Assembly: GCA_050249535.1 (NCBI GenBank) | Contig: JBFWQI010000008.1 | Coordinates: 1-64,000, forward strand | Direction: 5' to 3' | Length of the DNA stretch: 64,000 bases | From: JADJXM01 sp937967285 | GTDB lineage: Bacteria; Acidobacteriota; Blastocatellia; RBC074 | Translations under genes and position numbers: made by a program | Notes under the pieces: generated by a model | Databases searched by the model: none | Told to the model about the DNA's origin: nothing | The model's input: only the letters and a program-made list of their open reading frames with translations | Shown: positions 1 to 11,262 of the stretch, in pieces | Layout: every line of letters begins with the position of its first letter | Position numbering within the stretch: position 1 is the stretch's first letter

Positions 1-56
1 CCGGCCGGGCGATTGGCTCTGGCGTTTTTAAGTTGATCTTCTGACATTTCCGGAGT

Positions 57-259
<203 letters not shown>

Positions 260-261
260 AA

Positions 262-1380
262 TCATTCGGCATAATAAGTTCTGCTCGAACGGATGCTCAA
301 CCCCTTGCGCGCCGGGAGAACCTGGATCGAGCGGACGGGTTCGAGGCTCGGTCTGGTCTCGCTGACGAAGGCCAGAGTGAACTGTGCTCCGATCTCCGCG
401 CTGAGAGGACGCCACGATGCGATCAGATCCTGATGCGACGGAGGGAGCCAGATCTCGCCGCCGGTCGACTCCGCGAGCTGACGCAGTTCGTTGCCCGCGG
501 CTTCGAGACGCGGCAGGTAACGGCGGAGTTCGAGAATCCGCTCGACGGTCGCCGATGAGTGGTTCTCGTGCGCGTACATCCACCCCGCGGCCATTTCGAT
601 CTCCTGCCTCAGGGCCTCTGCCCAGCCGACGACGTAGATCGCGGCCCGCGATTTCGCCAGAGCCGTCATGACGGCCGAACGCTTGACGCGGCTGCCGGTA
701 TCGATCCCGTCAGAGACGAGCACGATCACTCTCCGCCCCGTCTTGCGCGACTCGAGCTTTTCGGTTGCGTAATTGAGCGCATCGAACAGGTTGCCGTTCA
801 GCCCGACACGATACTTTTTGCTCAGCGATCGGAGCGCCTGAGCCGAATCGCCGGTCCAGTCCTGAATCAGCGCGGGCTTCTCGGCGTACTGAATGACTGC
901 CATACTGTCTGTGGACGGAAGCGAGGAGATGAACTTCTCGGCGAACTCATAGGTCGTCGGGTGCGAAACGACGCGATAATCCCTGGCCGACTCCCAGACC
1001 GGCCGCTCGCGCCTGTCGATTCTCTGCGTCGGGCCGTTCTTGAATGTCCCGATCCCGTTGTTGGTGTCGAGGATCAGGACGATATTGGCCGGCTCGCGCC
1101 GGATGAACGAGACCGGCCGCGACTCTCCTTCTTCGAGGACGAGAACATCCTGCGGTTCGAGCGATTCGACGTAGCGGCCTTCATTGTCATACGCCCTGAG
1201 CGGAACCATCACCTCGCGCGTTTCGAGGCTGATGATCGGCTTCTCCTCGGGTTGCTTACCCTGCGGCTTGCGTCCGGACTGAGCGAGCGCGTCCTGAACG
1301 CACAACAGCGTCGTCAGCAGACAGACCGCCGCCAGAGTCATCCGGATTGCCACAAAGCCTCTGATCATAATTCGATCCAT
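262..1380 (-). CDS. Secreted VWA-domain protein, acidobacterial type
   Basis: The 372-residue product has an N-terminal signal peptide (hydrophobic about residues 9-33, ending near ALAQ). A beta-rich segment with the acidobacterial VFDxG-like pattern (EPQDVLVLEEG, about 75-85) follows, then a von Willebrand factor A fold from about 98 to 300. The first VWA strand is present (VLILDTNNG, 101-109), but the usual metal-binding DxSxS is replaced by DTNNG. The second motif VSDGIDTGS (222-230) is kept. It probably mediates protein contacts in the periplasm or outside the cell; the ligand is unknown. The start overlaps the end of the upstream MBL hydrolase gene by 16 bp, so the two are likely co-transcribed. 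An alternative ATG lies four codons in. Confidence 0.85.
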   Translation of the reverse strand: MDRIMIRGFVAIRMTLAAVCLLTTLLCVQDALAQSGRKPQGKQPEEKPIISLETREVMVPLRAYDNEGRYVESLEPQDVLVLEEGESRPVSFIRREPANIVLILDTNNGIGTFKNGPTQRIDRRERPVWESARDYRVVSHPTTYEFAEKFISSLPSTDSMAVIQYAEKPALIQDWTGDSAQALRSLSKKYRVGLNGNLFDALNYATEKLESRKTGRRVIVLVSDGIDTGSRVKRSAVMTALAKSRAAIYVVGWAEALRQEIEMAAGWMYAHENHSSATVERILELRRYLPRLEAAGNELRQLAESTGGEIWLPPSHQDLIASWRPLSAEIGAQFTLAFVSETRPSLEPVRSIQVLPARKGLSIRSSRTYYAE

Positions 1381-2156
1381 TCGGACGGCCCGTCATACTT
1401 CGCCACACTGACCCGGGCATCGGCGGAGAAGAGCGGAGACCGGCTCTCGATCGCCTGAGTGGCCGCCAGCCGCGCCAGATCGGGATGGTTGGTGTTGCGC
1501 GACAGGTGCGCCAGCACCACATATCCCGCCTTGCCGTCGAAATCCTGGCTCAGATATCGCGCCATCTCGTCGTTCGAGGTGTGCCCCTGACGGCCCATGA
1601 TCCGCTGCTTGAGCGACCACGGATAGAAGGAGCATGCGCGCAGCATCTCGACCTCGTAATTGGCCTCGATGATCAGCACATCCGAGCCCTTGAACCGCTC
1701 AGCCGCCAGCGAATTGATATGCCCCAGATCGACGGCTATCCCCATCTTCGCCCCGCCGGCCTCGACCGTGAAGGCCATCGGGTCGGCGGCGTCGTGCGGG
1801 ATCGGAAACGGATGAAATATGAACGGACCGATCTCGAAATCCTGCGACGAAGTTATCTCCTCGCCGCGCCTGACGTGCCGGGCCTTGTCGCCCAGATTGC
1901 ATGCCTCGAGCGTGGCCGATGCAATGTAGACCGGAACATTGAGGCTCTTCGAGAGCATCCCCAGACCGCGCGCGTGATCGCCATGCTCATGAGTCACGAC
2001 GATGGCATCGAGCCGCGTCGGGTCCTCGCCGACCTCCTGAATCCGCCGGGCGGTCTCACGGGCGCTCAGCCCGCAGTCGATCAGGACACGCGTCTCTCCC
2101 GAAACCACGAGGGTCGCATTTCCAGCACTTCCACTGCCCAGAATACAGATCCTCAT
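1365..2156 (-). CDS. MBL-fold metallo-hydrolase, YycJ/WalJ-like
   Basis: This 263-residue protein is a one-domain metallo-beta-lactamase fold enzyme. The dinuclear metal motif THEHGDH sits at residues 55-61. The N-terminal ILGSGSAGNAT is characteristic of the YycJ/WalJ group, whose members are linked to DNA-end processing or cell-wall regulation in Firmicutes. Further metal ligands include the HDAADP region near 140 and a late VLAHLSRNTNHPD histidine segment near 235. It is cytosolic, with no signal peptide. It lies in a minus-strand gene string with a zinc-ribbon protein 13 bp upstream and a VWA gene overlapping downstream. The substrate is not deducible here; the fold assignment is secure. 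Confidence 0.9.
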   Translation of the reverse strand: MRICILGSGSAGNATLVVSGETRVLIDCGLSARETARRIQEVGEDPTRLDAIVVTHEHGDHARGLGMLSKSLNVPVYIASATLEACNLGDKARHVRRGEEITSSQDFEIGPFIFHPFPIPHDAADPMAFTVEAGGAKMGIAVDLGHINSLAAERFKGSDVLIIEANYEVEMLRACSFYPWSLKQRIMGRQGHTSNDEMARYLSQDFDGKAGYVVLAHLSRNTNHPDLARLAATQAIESRSPLFSADARVSVAKYDGPSEWIEL

Positions 2157-2169
2157 CCGCTCGTCCCGC

Positions 2170-2670
2170 CTACTCCTTCTTCCGGCCCTCAGAATCGAGA
2201 TGCCTCGTCGTATGCTCGGCGATGCTCCCCGGCGCCTTCAATTCCGAAGTCGTCGGAGGCGAAAGCGCAGCCTGTTCCTCCTCGCCGCTCAGGCGTTCCG
2301 GCGGTCGATAACCCGCCGGCCGGGCCTCCAGACTCCTCTGACGCTCCATCTCGCGAACCTTGAGATACTGGCCGACGCCCGACCCGATCAGGGAGAAAGC
2401 AGGGATCAGCATCCAGAACCACCAGACGAATCCTCCAGGCATAAACCGCCAGATCGCCAGCGCGATGAAGATGAACCCGATCCCCGTGAAGACATTGCCC
2501 ATCGCCTTCTCGACGCTCGGCGGCTTGGCATGCCGGCGGCCGTGACTGCCCTCTGCCGGCTGAACCGGCAACTCGCCCGTCAGCGCCTGCGGCACCAGAC
2601 TGACATTCGCGCCGCACGACCTGCAGAACTTCGATCCCTCGATCGGCGCCGCGCACTTCGGACAATACAT
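2170..2670 (-). CDS. Zinc-ribbon membrane protein
   Basis: The 166-residue product starts with a classic zinc ribbon, MYCPKCAAPIEGSKFCRSCG (two CxxC pairs), within its first 20 residues. A polar linker, a pair of adjacent hydrophobic segments (about 60-100, GIGFIFIALAIWRF and WWFWMLIPAFSLIG) and a basic cytosolic tail follow. An ATG five codons further upstream (2685) is possible. I prefer 2670 because GGAGAG lies about 8 nt before it. Function is unknown. It sits between an ABC transporter operon and the MBL hydrolase on the same strand. Confidence 0.8.
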   Translation of the reverse strand: MYCPKCAAPIEGSKFCRSCGANVSLVPQALTGELPVQPAEGSHGRRHAKPPSVEKAMGNVFTGIGFIFIALAIWRFMPGGFVWWFWMLIPAFSLIGSGVGQYLKVREMERQRSLEARPAGYRPPERLSGEEEQAALSPPTTSELKAPGSIAEHTTRHLDSEGRKKE

Positions 2671-2717
2671 TGAAGATCTCTCCATTATCGGTTGTAACTG
2701 TTCAGCCCGGGCAAAAG

Positions 2718-2828
2718 GTTTCCAGTTGCCAGTTTCCAGTTGCTATCACCAAATCTGTATCTATCTCACTCATGTAAAAGACTGGCCTAACCGCGTCCTT
2801 TCAAACCAAGACCGGCAACTGGAAACTA
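2718..2828. repeat. AAACTGG-type inverted repeat arms
   Basis: The left arm (2718-2743) reads TTTCCAGTTGCCAGTTTCC and the right arm (2812-2828) reads GGCAACTGGAAACT, its reverse complement, around an AT-rich centre. The same AAACTGG heptamer family recurs at 59976-60129. It lies between the ABC ATPase and zinc-ribbon genes. Confidence 0.75.
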
Positions 2829-2831
2829 TTT

Positions 2832-3677
<846 letters not shown>

Positions 3678-3710
3678 CGCTTTTTCGGTAAGATCAATGG
3701 GACGGTGCGC

Positions 3711-5330
3711 CTAACCGTCACGGGCCCCCGCGATCTGATTGATCAGCTTTTCACGCCGCGGGTCCAGCGCGGAATCGACGATCCGCGTGGTGAAGGCGAA
3801 AAATCCGGCGCCGATCAGAAGAAGGATCAGAGGCGCCCACCAGTACCTCAGCAGAAGCTCCTCGCCGACCCGGCCCATGACCGCCATCATAGCCCAGAAC
3901 GGAATCAGAATCCCGCCGATCATGACGATGTTCCCGCCAAGCGAGAGCCGGTTGTTCCAGATCGCGTCGAAGTCGGAATTTTTCGGCGAAAAGACCGATG
4001 TCCAGATGCCGAGGGCATTGAAGATCAGCAGGCTGGCCAGGGCGACGGAGACGATCATGACCAGCATCCGCCAGTTGAGCGCTTCACGATTGTAGAAGAC
4101 AAGCCAGAGCGTGAAGGCGGCGCAGACGGTCAGCAGCCTGAGCGCCATCGAGGCCAGCGTTCCCGCCCTCAGCGCGTCTCCGAATTTCATCGGCAGGAAC
4201 GCATACCGTCTGATGCCCGCCTCGTCGAAACCGAACAGATTGAGCATCAGACCGGCCGCCGCCGCCGCGCTCATAATATAGAAGATAGCGATCGAGATCA
4301 GGAAGAAACTCTTCCGGCTCTCGCCCGGAAAGATGAACTTGCCCATCAACACGATGATCGGCGAGGTGAGAAGGCTGAACCTGATCAGATTGCAGCGCAG
4401 GTGATAGCGCAGCGACTTGCTCACCAGCGGCCCGTATCGCGGACCGAAGAGGTCGCCGAACTGGTCATAGAAGTCGTCCCATTCCAGCTTCCCGCCGGCG
4501 CTCGAGGCCGCCGGCCGCGGCCGCGTCTCGATCCGCAGAAGGAACCAGAGGAGCGCGCCGCACCACAGGACCAGCAGGCTCAATCCTCCGAAGATGCGGA
4601 GCAGATCTCCGCCCGCGATCATTGCGGCAGCCGCTCCGGGCGGCGTCAGATTGAGCAGGAGATCGAGAAATTTCAGCAGGCCGAGACGCTTCGAGGCGGC
4701 CAGCGATGCCACCACCAGAGGTCCGAACGAGACGCTCAACAGCACCAGGCCGCCGAGCAGAGCGGCGCCACGACGCGTCCGCATGATCAGCTCGACCAGC
4801 GTCAGCAGCAGGATCGTGACCAGATAGTTGGCCGTGATGAAGAGAAGAACCGCCGGCACAGCTGTCAGAACCGTCCCGGCGCCAAGCCAGACGAAACCCG
4901 CCGCGACGCCGATCACTCCCGCCACCAGCAGCAGCCAGGTCGGATCCATCAGCCCGATCGCGTGCCTGACGATGAACCTCTCATGACGGTTGAGCGGATA
5001 CCTCCGCAGCGAATCATCCGTGAATGCCGCCCGCGGGCCGACTCCGAAGAGCAGGCTCAAACCCACACCGTTGACGAAGAGCCCGGCCAGCATCAGCCGG
5101 GCGATCGGTTCGCCCTGCCCCAGCTCGATCGCCGCCACGGCCGTCCCCAGACCGCCGAGCAGAAAGATCACCGCCACCAGACCGAGCAGCAGATAGACCG
5201 CAAAGAGCAGCGTCATCCTGCCGCTGCCGGTCCGCATGTGTGCCCAGATCATGCGGTATCTCAGCCTGACGAGAGCCAGAAACTGACCCAGGAACTCCCG
5301 TCGCCTCAATCCTTCGCGGAATACCTCCAA
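3711..5330 (-). CDS. ABC-type exporter membrane subunit
   Basis: The 539-residue polytopic protein has roughly 12-14 hydrophobic segments, including pairs near residues 40-85, 120-195, 200-260, 300-345 and 400-520. A cytosolic stretch around 260-300 ends in a DQFGDLFGPRYGPL-like acidic and aromatic patch. It begins with TTG, supported by GAGGAG about 10 nt upstream. The M16 peptidase gene ends 14 bp before it and the ATPase gene follows 33 bp later, so the three are probably one transcript. Membrane role inferred from hydrophobicity and its pairing with the ATPase; cargo unknown. Confidence 0.85.
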   Translation of the reverse strand: MEVFREGLRRREFLGQFLALVRLRYRMIWAHMRTGSGRMTLLFAVYLLLGLVAVIFLLGGLGTAVAAIELGQGEPIARLMLAGLFVNGVGLSLLFGVGPRAAFTDDSLRRYPLNRHERFIVRHAIGLMDPTWLLLVAGVIGVAAGFVWLGAGTVLTAVPAVLLFITANYLVTILLLTLVELIMRTRRGAALLGGLVLLSVSFGPLVVASLAASKRLGLLKFLDLLLNLTPPGAAAAMIAGGDLLRIFGGLSLLVLWCGALLWFLLRIETRPRPAASSAGGKLEWDDFYDQFGDLFGPRYGPLVSKSLRYHLRCNLIRFSLLTSPIIVLMGKFIFPGESRKSFFLISIAIFYIMSAAAAAGLMLNLFGFDEAGIRRYAFLPMKFGDALRAGTLASMALRLLTVCAAFTLWLVFYNREALNWRMLVMIVSVALASLLIFNALGIWTSVFSPKNSDFDAIWNNRLSLGGNIVMIGGILIPFWAMMAVMGRVGEELLLRYWWAPLILLLIGAGFFAFTTRIVDSALDPRREKLINQIAGARDG

Positions 5331-5343
5331 GATCCGATCTCCT

Positions 5344-6672
<1,329 letters not shown>

Positions 6673-6711
6673 ATCCGCTACATCATATGACACACCTTCT
6701 GCCCGCCTCAA

Positions 6712-7088
6712 ACTAATTGTTCATTTATTGTCTTCCGCCGATCCGCTAATTGCCCTTCTGATTATATTAAATACAGAGACGCAGAGTGGGCAGAGATCGA
6801 TGTTATGGATATTCAAAACCGGTGTCTCGCCCAAAGGGCATTTAACAAACCTTGCCGTTCTCAAAAACTCTCTGCCCCCTCTGCGAACATGTCACATTTT
6901 GTTGTCCATAAATGTTTACTGTAAACAAAAATTGTCATCATACGTGGACACATGGCCGGCTTTGAGGCCTGTTCAGTATCAGCCCGTGCCAGCCCCCAAT
7001 TCCGCGCCAAAAATAAACAAAACTATATCTCGAATCATTACAACAATTTGCAAAAATATTTGATTTTACTCCCTCGAGTGGAACGACC
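6712..7088. other. AT-rich gene-free leader region
   Basis: There is no credible gene here. The stretch is distinctly AT-rich compared with its surroundings, most strongly from about 6890 to 7075. It contains inverted arms GCAGAGTGGGCAGAGA (6781-6796) and its one-mismatch reverse complement (6869-6884). A perfect 15-bp interrupted palindrome, TGTTTAC-T-GTAAACA, lies at 6913-6927. The stretch separates the minus-strand M16 gene from the structured element starting near 7089 and could hold promoters for both; no individual promoter is convincing. Confidence 0.6.
6781..6884. repeat. GCAGAG-type inverted repeat arms
   Basis: Two 16-bp arms, 6781-6796 and 6869-6884, are reverse complements with a single mismatch and are separated by 72 bp. 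They resemble in style the other intergenic arm pairs of this genome, but the sequence flavour is different. Confidence 0.7.
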
Positions 7089-7325
7089 CTTGCTTTTACA
7101 TCTGGCGTCCGAGCGAGGAACGGATAACCGGAAAGGTTAAGTCAGTAAGAGCAAGCACGGTTCCTCGATAACGTAAAAATCGGTTGATTGAAAAGTTGAC
7201 GCGAGAGAGGGAGAGTCGCAGGCCGCTCGATAAGGCATCACCTCACCACAGCGCCTGGTTCTGATGCGCCGTGCGGCTCTCCCGGAAACAGTTTTTTGAT
7301 TTTGGAGCGCAGCTCCTCGAGGGAA

Positions 7326-7444
7326 TGTAACCGGCCGGATGAAGCAAGGACACGGGGGTCGGATTCAGACGACGGTTACAGCTTCGGTCAGCAGGTTACG
7401 CAGTCCGTAGAACGGGGCACAACGGACCGCGTAACCCGCTGATC
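7326..7444 (+). repeat. Structured module 1 (hairpins A1 and B1)
   Basis: Hairpin A1 (7326-7380) is closed by TGTAACCG/CGGTTACA and contains ACACGGGGGTCGGA with TGAA/TTCA flanking it. Hairpin B1 pairs 7386-7407 with 7423-7444, 22 positions with one G-T and two A-C oppositions. Its 15-nt loop contains GAACGGGGCACA. A GGAGC-GCA-GCTCC hairpin precedes it. Confidence 0.7.
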
Positions 7445-7485
7445 GGCACAGTCGAGTCGAGCGCGGAATGACGAGTTGACAAGTT

Positions 7486-7607
<122 letters not shown>

Positions 7608-7648
7608 CCAGATTGAATTCAGTCGATCGCATCCTGATCGACGCCAGA

Positions 7649-7765
7649 TGTAACCGCCCGACCGGAAAAGACACGGGGGTCGGATTTTGGTCGACGGTTA
7701 CAATACGATTCGCAGGTTACGCCATCCGGAGAACGGGGCACATCGGGTGACGCAACCTGCGGATC
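7649..7765 (+). repeat. Structured module 3 (hairpins A3 and B3)
   Basis: A3 (7649-7702) is closed by TGTAACCG/CGGTTACA. Its inner stem pairs GACC and AAAA with TTTTGGTC around the conserved loop. B3 pairs 7707-7728 with 7744-7765, 22 positions with two G-T and two A-C oppositions, around the 15-nt loop. The linker before it holds GTCGATC-N7-GATCGAC. Confidence 0.7.
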
Positions 7766-7823
7766 GAAACTAAAAGTTTTTTGCAGTTCTGTAAGGAATC
7801 GGGAGCGCAGCTCCCGGCAAGAA

Positions 7824-7942
7824 TGTAACCGGCGGATGGAGCAAGGACACGGGGGTCGGATTCAGACGACGGTTACAGCTTCGATTAGCAGGTCACGTCA
7901 GGAGATTAAACGGGGCACATCGACTGACGCGACCTGCTAATC
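7824..7942 (+). repeat. Structured module 4 (hairpins A4 and B4)
   Basis: A4 (7824-7877) is closed by TGTAACCG/CGGTTACA with the conserved loop. B4 pairs 7883-7904 with 7921-7942, with one A-C opposition and a tandem G-A/A-G at the top of the helix. Its 16-nt loop contains AAACGGGGCACA. The linker before it has a perfect CGGGAGC-GCA-GCTCCCG hairpin; GGCC-GTAA-GGCC follows it. Confidence 0.7.
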
Positions 7943-7960
7943 GGCCGTAAGGCCGCCGGT

Positions 7961-8227
7961 TGAGCGCGAAGAAAGAGTTTGACGGGCGCGGTCCCAAATC
8001 GCGCCTGCCACCTAATGAGACGGATACCCAAACCGTTCTCGGGTGGCGCTGAGCCCTCACATTCGACCGCTAAAGAATACTAAGTCTTCTCCCGCTATTT
8101 GGACTTCTCCCACTTGGAGTCCGGGGGCTCAAAAGTTTCCATTGAATTTTTTCCATCGGGTCCTCACCCCAGCAACCATCAGGCCGTCAGCAGAGCAGTA
8201 TCCTGTTGACGGCCTGTAGCTGTATTG
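7961..8227. other. Gene-free region with hairpins
   Basis: No gene is seen. GGCGCG/CGCGCC (about 7985-8005) and GGACT/AGTCC (about 8100-8122) can form small hairpins. A perfect 10-bp inverted repeat CAGGCCGTCA (8180-8189) / TGACGGCCTG (8207-8216) lies near the end but has no T-run after it. The last hairpin could bound the structured RNA. Confidence 0.5.
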
Positions 8228-8304
<77 letters not shown>

Positions 8305-8315
8305 CCCTTTCATCA

Positions 8316-9593
<1,278 letters not shown>

Positions 9594-9704
9594 TTTATCG
9601 GCCGGAACGATCATTCCACTGGCATTTTCAATCGACATGAATGAAAATGGCTGACCGCCCCGGAAGAGCAGACAGGGCCGGACAGAATGGCAAGCTGTTC
9701 CCCC

Positions 9705-9740
9705 CTTCTACTTTTAACTTTCTACTTTCTACTTTTAACT
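9705..9740. repeat. Heptamer repeat (CTTTCTA orientation)
   Basis: CTTCTACTTTTAA and CTTTCTA units sit immediately before the glycosyltransferase start. Read in frame they would give a spurious leucine/phenylalanine-rich N-terminal extension; the true start is likely after them. Confidence 0.75.
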
Positions 9741-9752
9741 GTCTTCGGTTCG

Positions 9753-11039
9753 ATGATAACCATCCTGATCATAGCCGCCGTGATATTGCTGCTGCAGAGC
9801 CTGCTGGCGCTGCTGGCGGGAGTTCGTTTCGCGCGGTATGTCGGGCGGTGGCGGACGATGAGGCAGAACCGGTATCAGCCCAAGGCGATGGTGATCGTTC
9901 CCTGCAAGGGGCTCGATCATGAGTTCGAGGAGAACATCCGGGCGCTGCTGGTGCAGGAATATCGCGAATACGAAGTGATCTTCGTGACCGAGAGCGAGCG
10001 GGATCCGGCCCACGGAGTGATCTCGAAACTGATCAAACAGGCCCGGCGATCCGCATGGATGATCACGGCCGGCGAGGCTAAGGACCGCGGCCAGAAGGTG
10101 CATAACCTGCTGGCGGCGCTGGAGATGCTCGGAACGATCGATCGTCGGGCCGAGATTCTGGTCTTCGCGGATTCGGATGCCCGGCCCGGCCGTCAATGGC
10201 TGGCTGAGCTGGTGGCGCCTCTCGGCGACAAGCGCATCGGGGCGACGACCGGCTTCAGGTGGTTCATCCCCGAAAGCGGGATCTCGCGTCCGGGAAGATG
10301 GCTGGCATCGAGACTGCTCTCGGTCTGGAACGCCAGCGCACTGACACTGCTTGGAGAGAAATCCGGATTGGCGTGGGGCGGAAGCACCGCCATCAGACGC
10401 GAGAACTTCGAAAAACTCGACATCCGGCGGCGCTGGCTGGGAGCCCTGAGCGACGACTACGCCCTGACCGCCGCTGTCCGCGAAGCAGGACAGAAGATCA
10501 GGTTCGTACCGCTCTGCCTGGTTCCCTCGCACGTCGACATCGGTCTGCGAGATCTGCTCGAATTCACGACCCGCCAGATCAGGATCACGCGCGTCTATTC
10601 GCAGGGAGTATGGAAGTTCGCCTTCCTGACCCACGGATTCTACAATCTGGTCTTCTGGGGCGGCCTGATCGCCGCATCGATCGGCGGCTTCGTCGGAAGC
10701 CTGCCGGCCCTGCTGACGGCGATCTTTCTTCTCGGATCGGCATCCGGCGTTCTGCGAGTCATCCAGGCCATGCGCATGCTCCCGGATCATCGCCGGCATA
10801 TCGGCCGTCAGGTTTGGGCCCACGCGCTGCTCGGCCCGCTGGCTTCTCTGCTCTATCTCTATAATTTCGCAGCGTCCGCCATGACCCGCCGGATCACCTG
10901 GCGCGGGATCAGTTACGAGATGATCTCACCCTCCAAAACGGTCATCCTGAAGCGGCCCAGACCGAGGTCCTCGACCGACCAGACCAGCCGCTCGGGAGCC
11001 CTCAAAAAAGACTCGGTCCGCTCCACCACGCGCAAGTAG
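9753..11039 (+). CDS. Membrane glycosyltransferase, GT2/GT21 (HpnI-like)
   Basis: This 428-residue protein resembles ceramide glucosyltransferase/HpnI-type enzymes, which transfer a sugar onto a lipid acceptor at the membrane. An N-terminal transmembrane segment (about 1-22) precedes the GT-A domain with PCKGLD (about 48-53), FADSDA (about 140, the DxD motif), GGSTAIRR (about 210) and LSDDYAL (about 231, catalytic acid). The QxxRW-equivalent is RQIRITRVY (about 271-279). Two or three C-terminal transmembrane segments follow (about 290-385). The ATG at 9753 is chosen because the longer reading frame would translate the heptamer repeat. Its sugar and lipid are unknown; a hopanoid or glycolipid role is inferred from the family. 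Confidence 0.88.
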   Translation: MITILIIAAVILLLQSLLALLAGVRFARYVGRWRTMRQNRYQPKAMVIVPCKGLDHEFEENIRALLVQEYREYEVIFVTESERDPAHGVISKLIKQARRSAWMITAGEAKDRGQKVHNLLAALEMLGTIDRRAEILVFADSDARPGRQWLAELVAPLGDKRIGATTGFRWFIPESGISRPGRWLASRLLSVWNASALTLLGEKSGLAWGGSTAIRRENFEKLDIRRRWLGALSDDYALTAAVREAGQKIRFVPLCLVPSHVDIGLRDLLEFTTRQIRITRVYSQGVWKFAFLTHGFYNLVFWGGLIAASIGGFVGSLPALLTAIFLLGSASGVLRVIQAMRMLPDHRRHIGRQVWAHALLGPLASLLYLYNFAASAMTRRITWRGISYEMISPSKTVILKRPRPRSSTDQTSRSGALKKDSVRSTTRK

Positions 11040-11262
11040 CCGCCGGCCCTCCGGATCCGTTTATTTCCTTTTATTTCCTTGACTTGGACCTGCCGATAAT
11101 CGACAATTTCAGGACGAAGACTCGTTCAATAGACACCACACCGGGCCGGGGGCCCGGGCTGGGATAGATAGAAATGTAGTGGTGCATTTCCCTTTGAAGC
11201 CCGATGCGGAAGCGGTGCATTGATTGTAATGCGTCCGGGGGCTGTCGAAAGGTGGAAGATTT
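11040..11262. other. Intergenic leader, no gene
   Basis: Nothing coding is seen. A G/C palindromic patch (CCGGGCC and GGGCCCGGG, about 11142-11160) can form a hairpin. GAAAGGTGGAAG precedes the next start as a ribosome-binding site. Confidence 0.5.

Noticed and set aside
8180..8216. Rho-independent terminator
   Set aside because: The 10-bp stem is perfect but no T-run follows on either strand within a few bases; kept only as a hairpin.
9687..9752. Extra 22 residues before the glycosyltransferase
   Set aside because: They would be translated from the heptamer repeat; the ATG at 9753 gives a normal first transmembrane helix.
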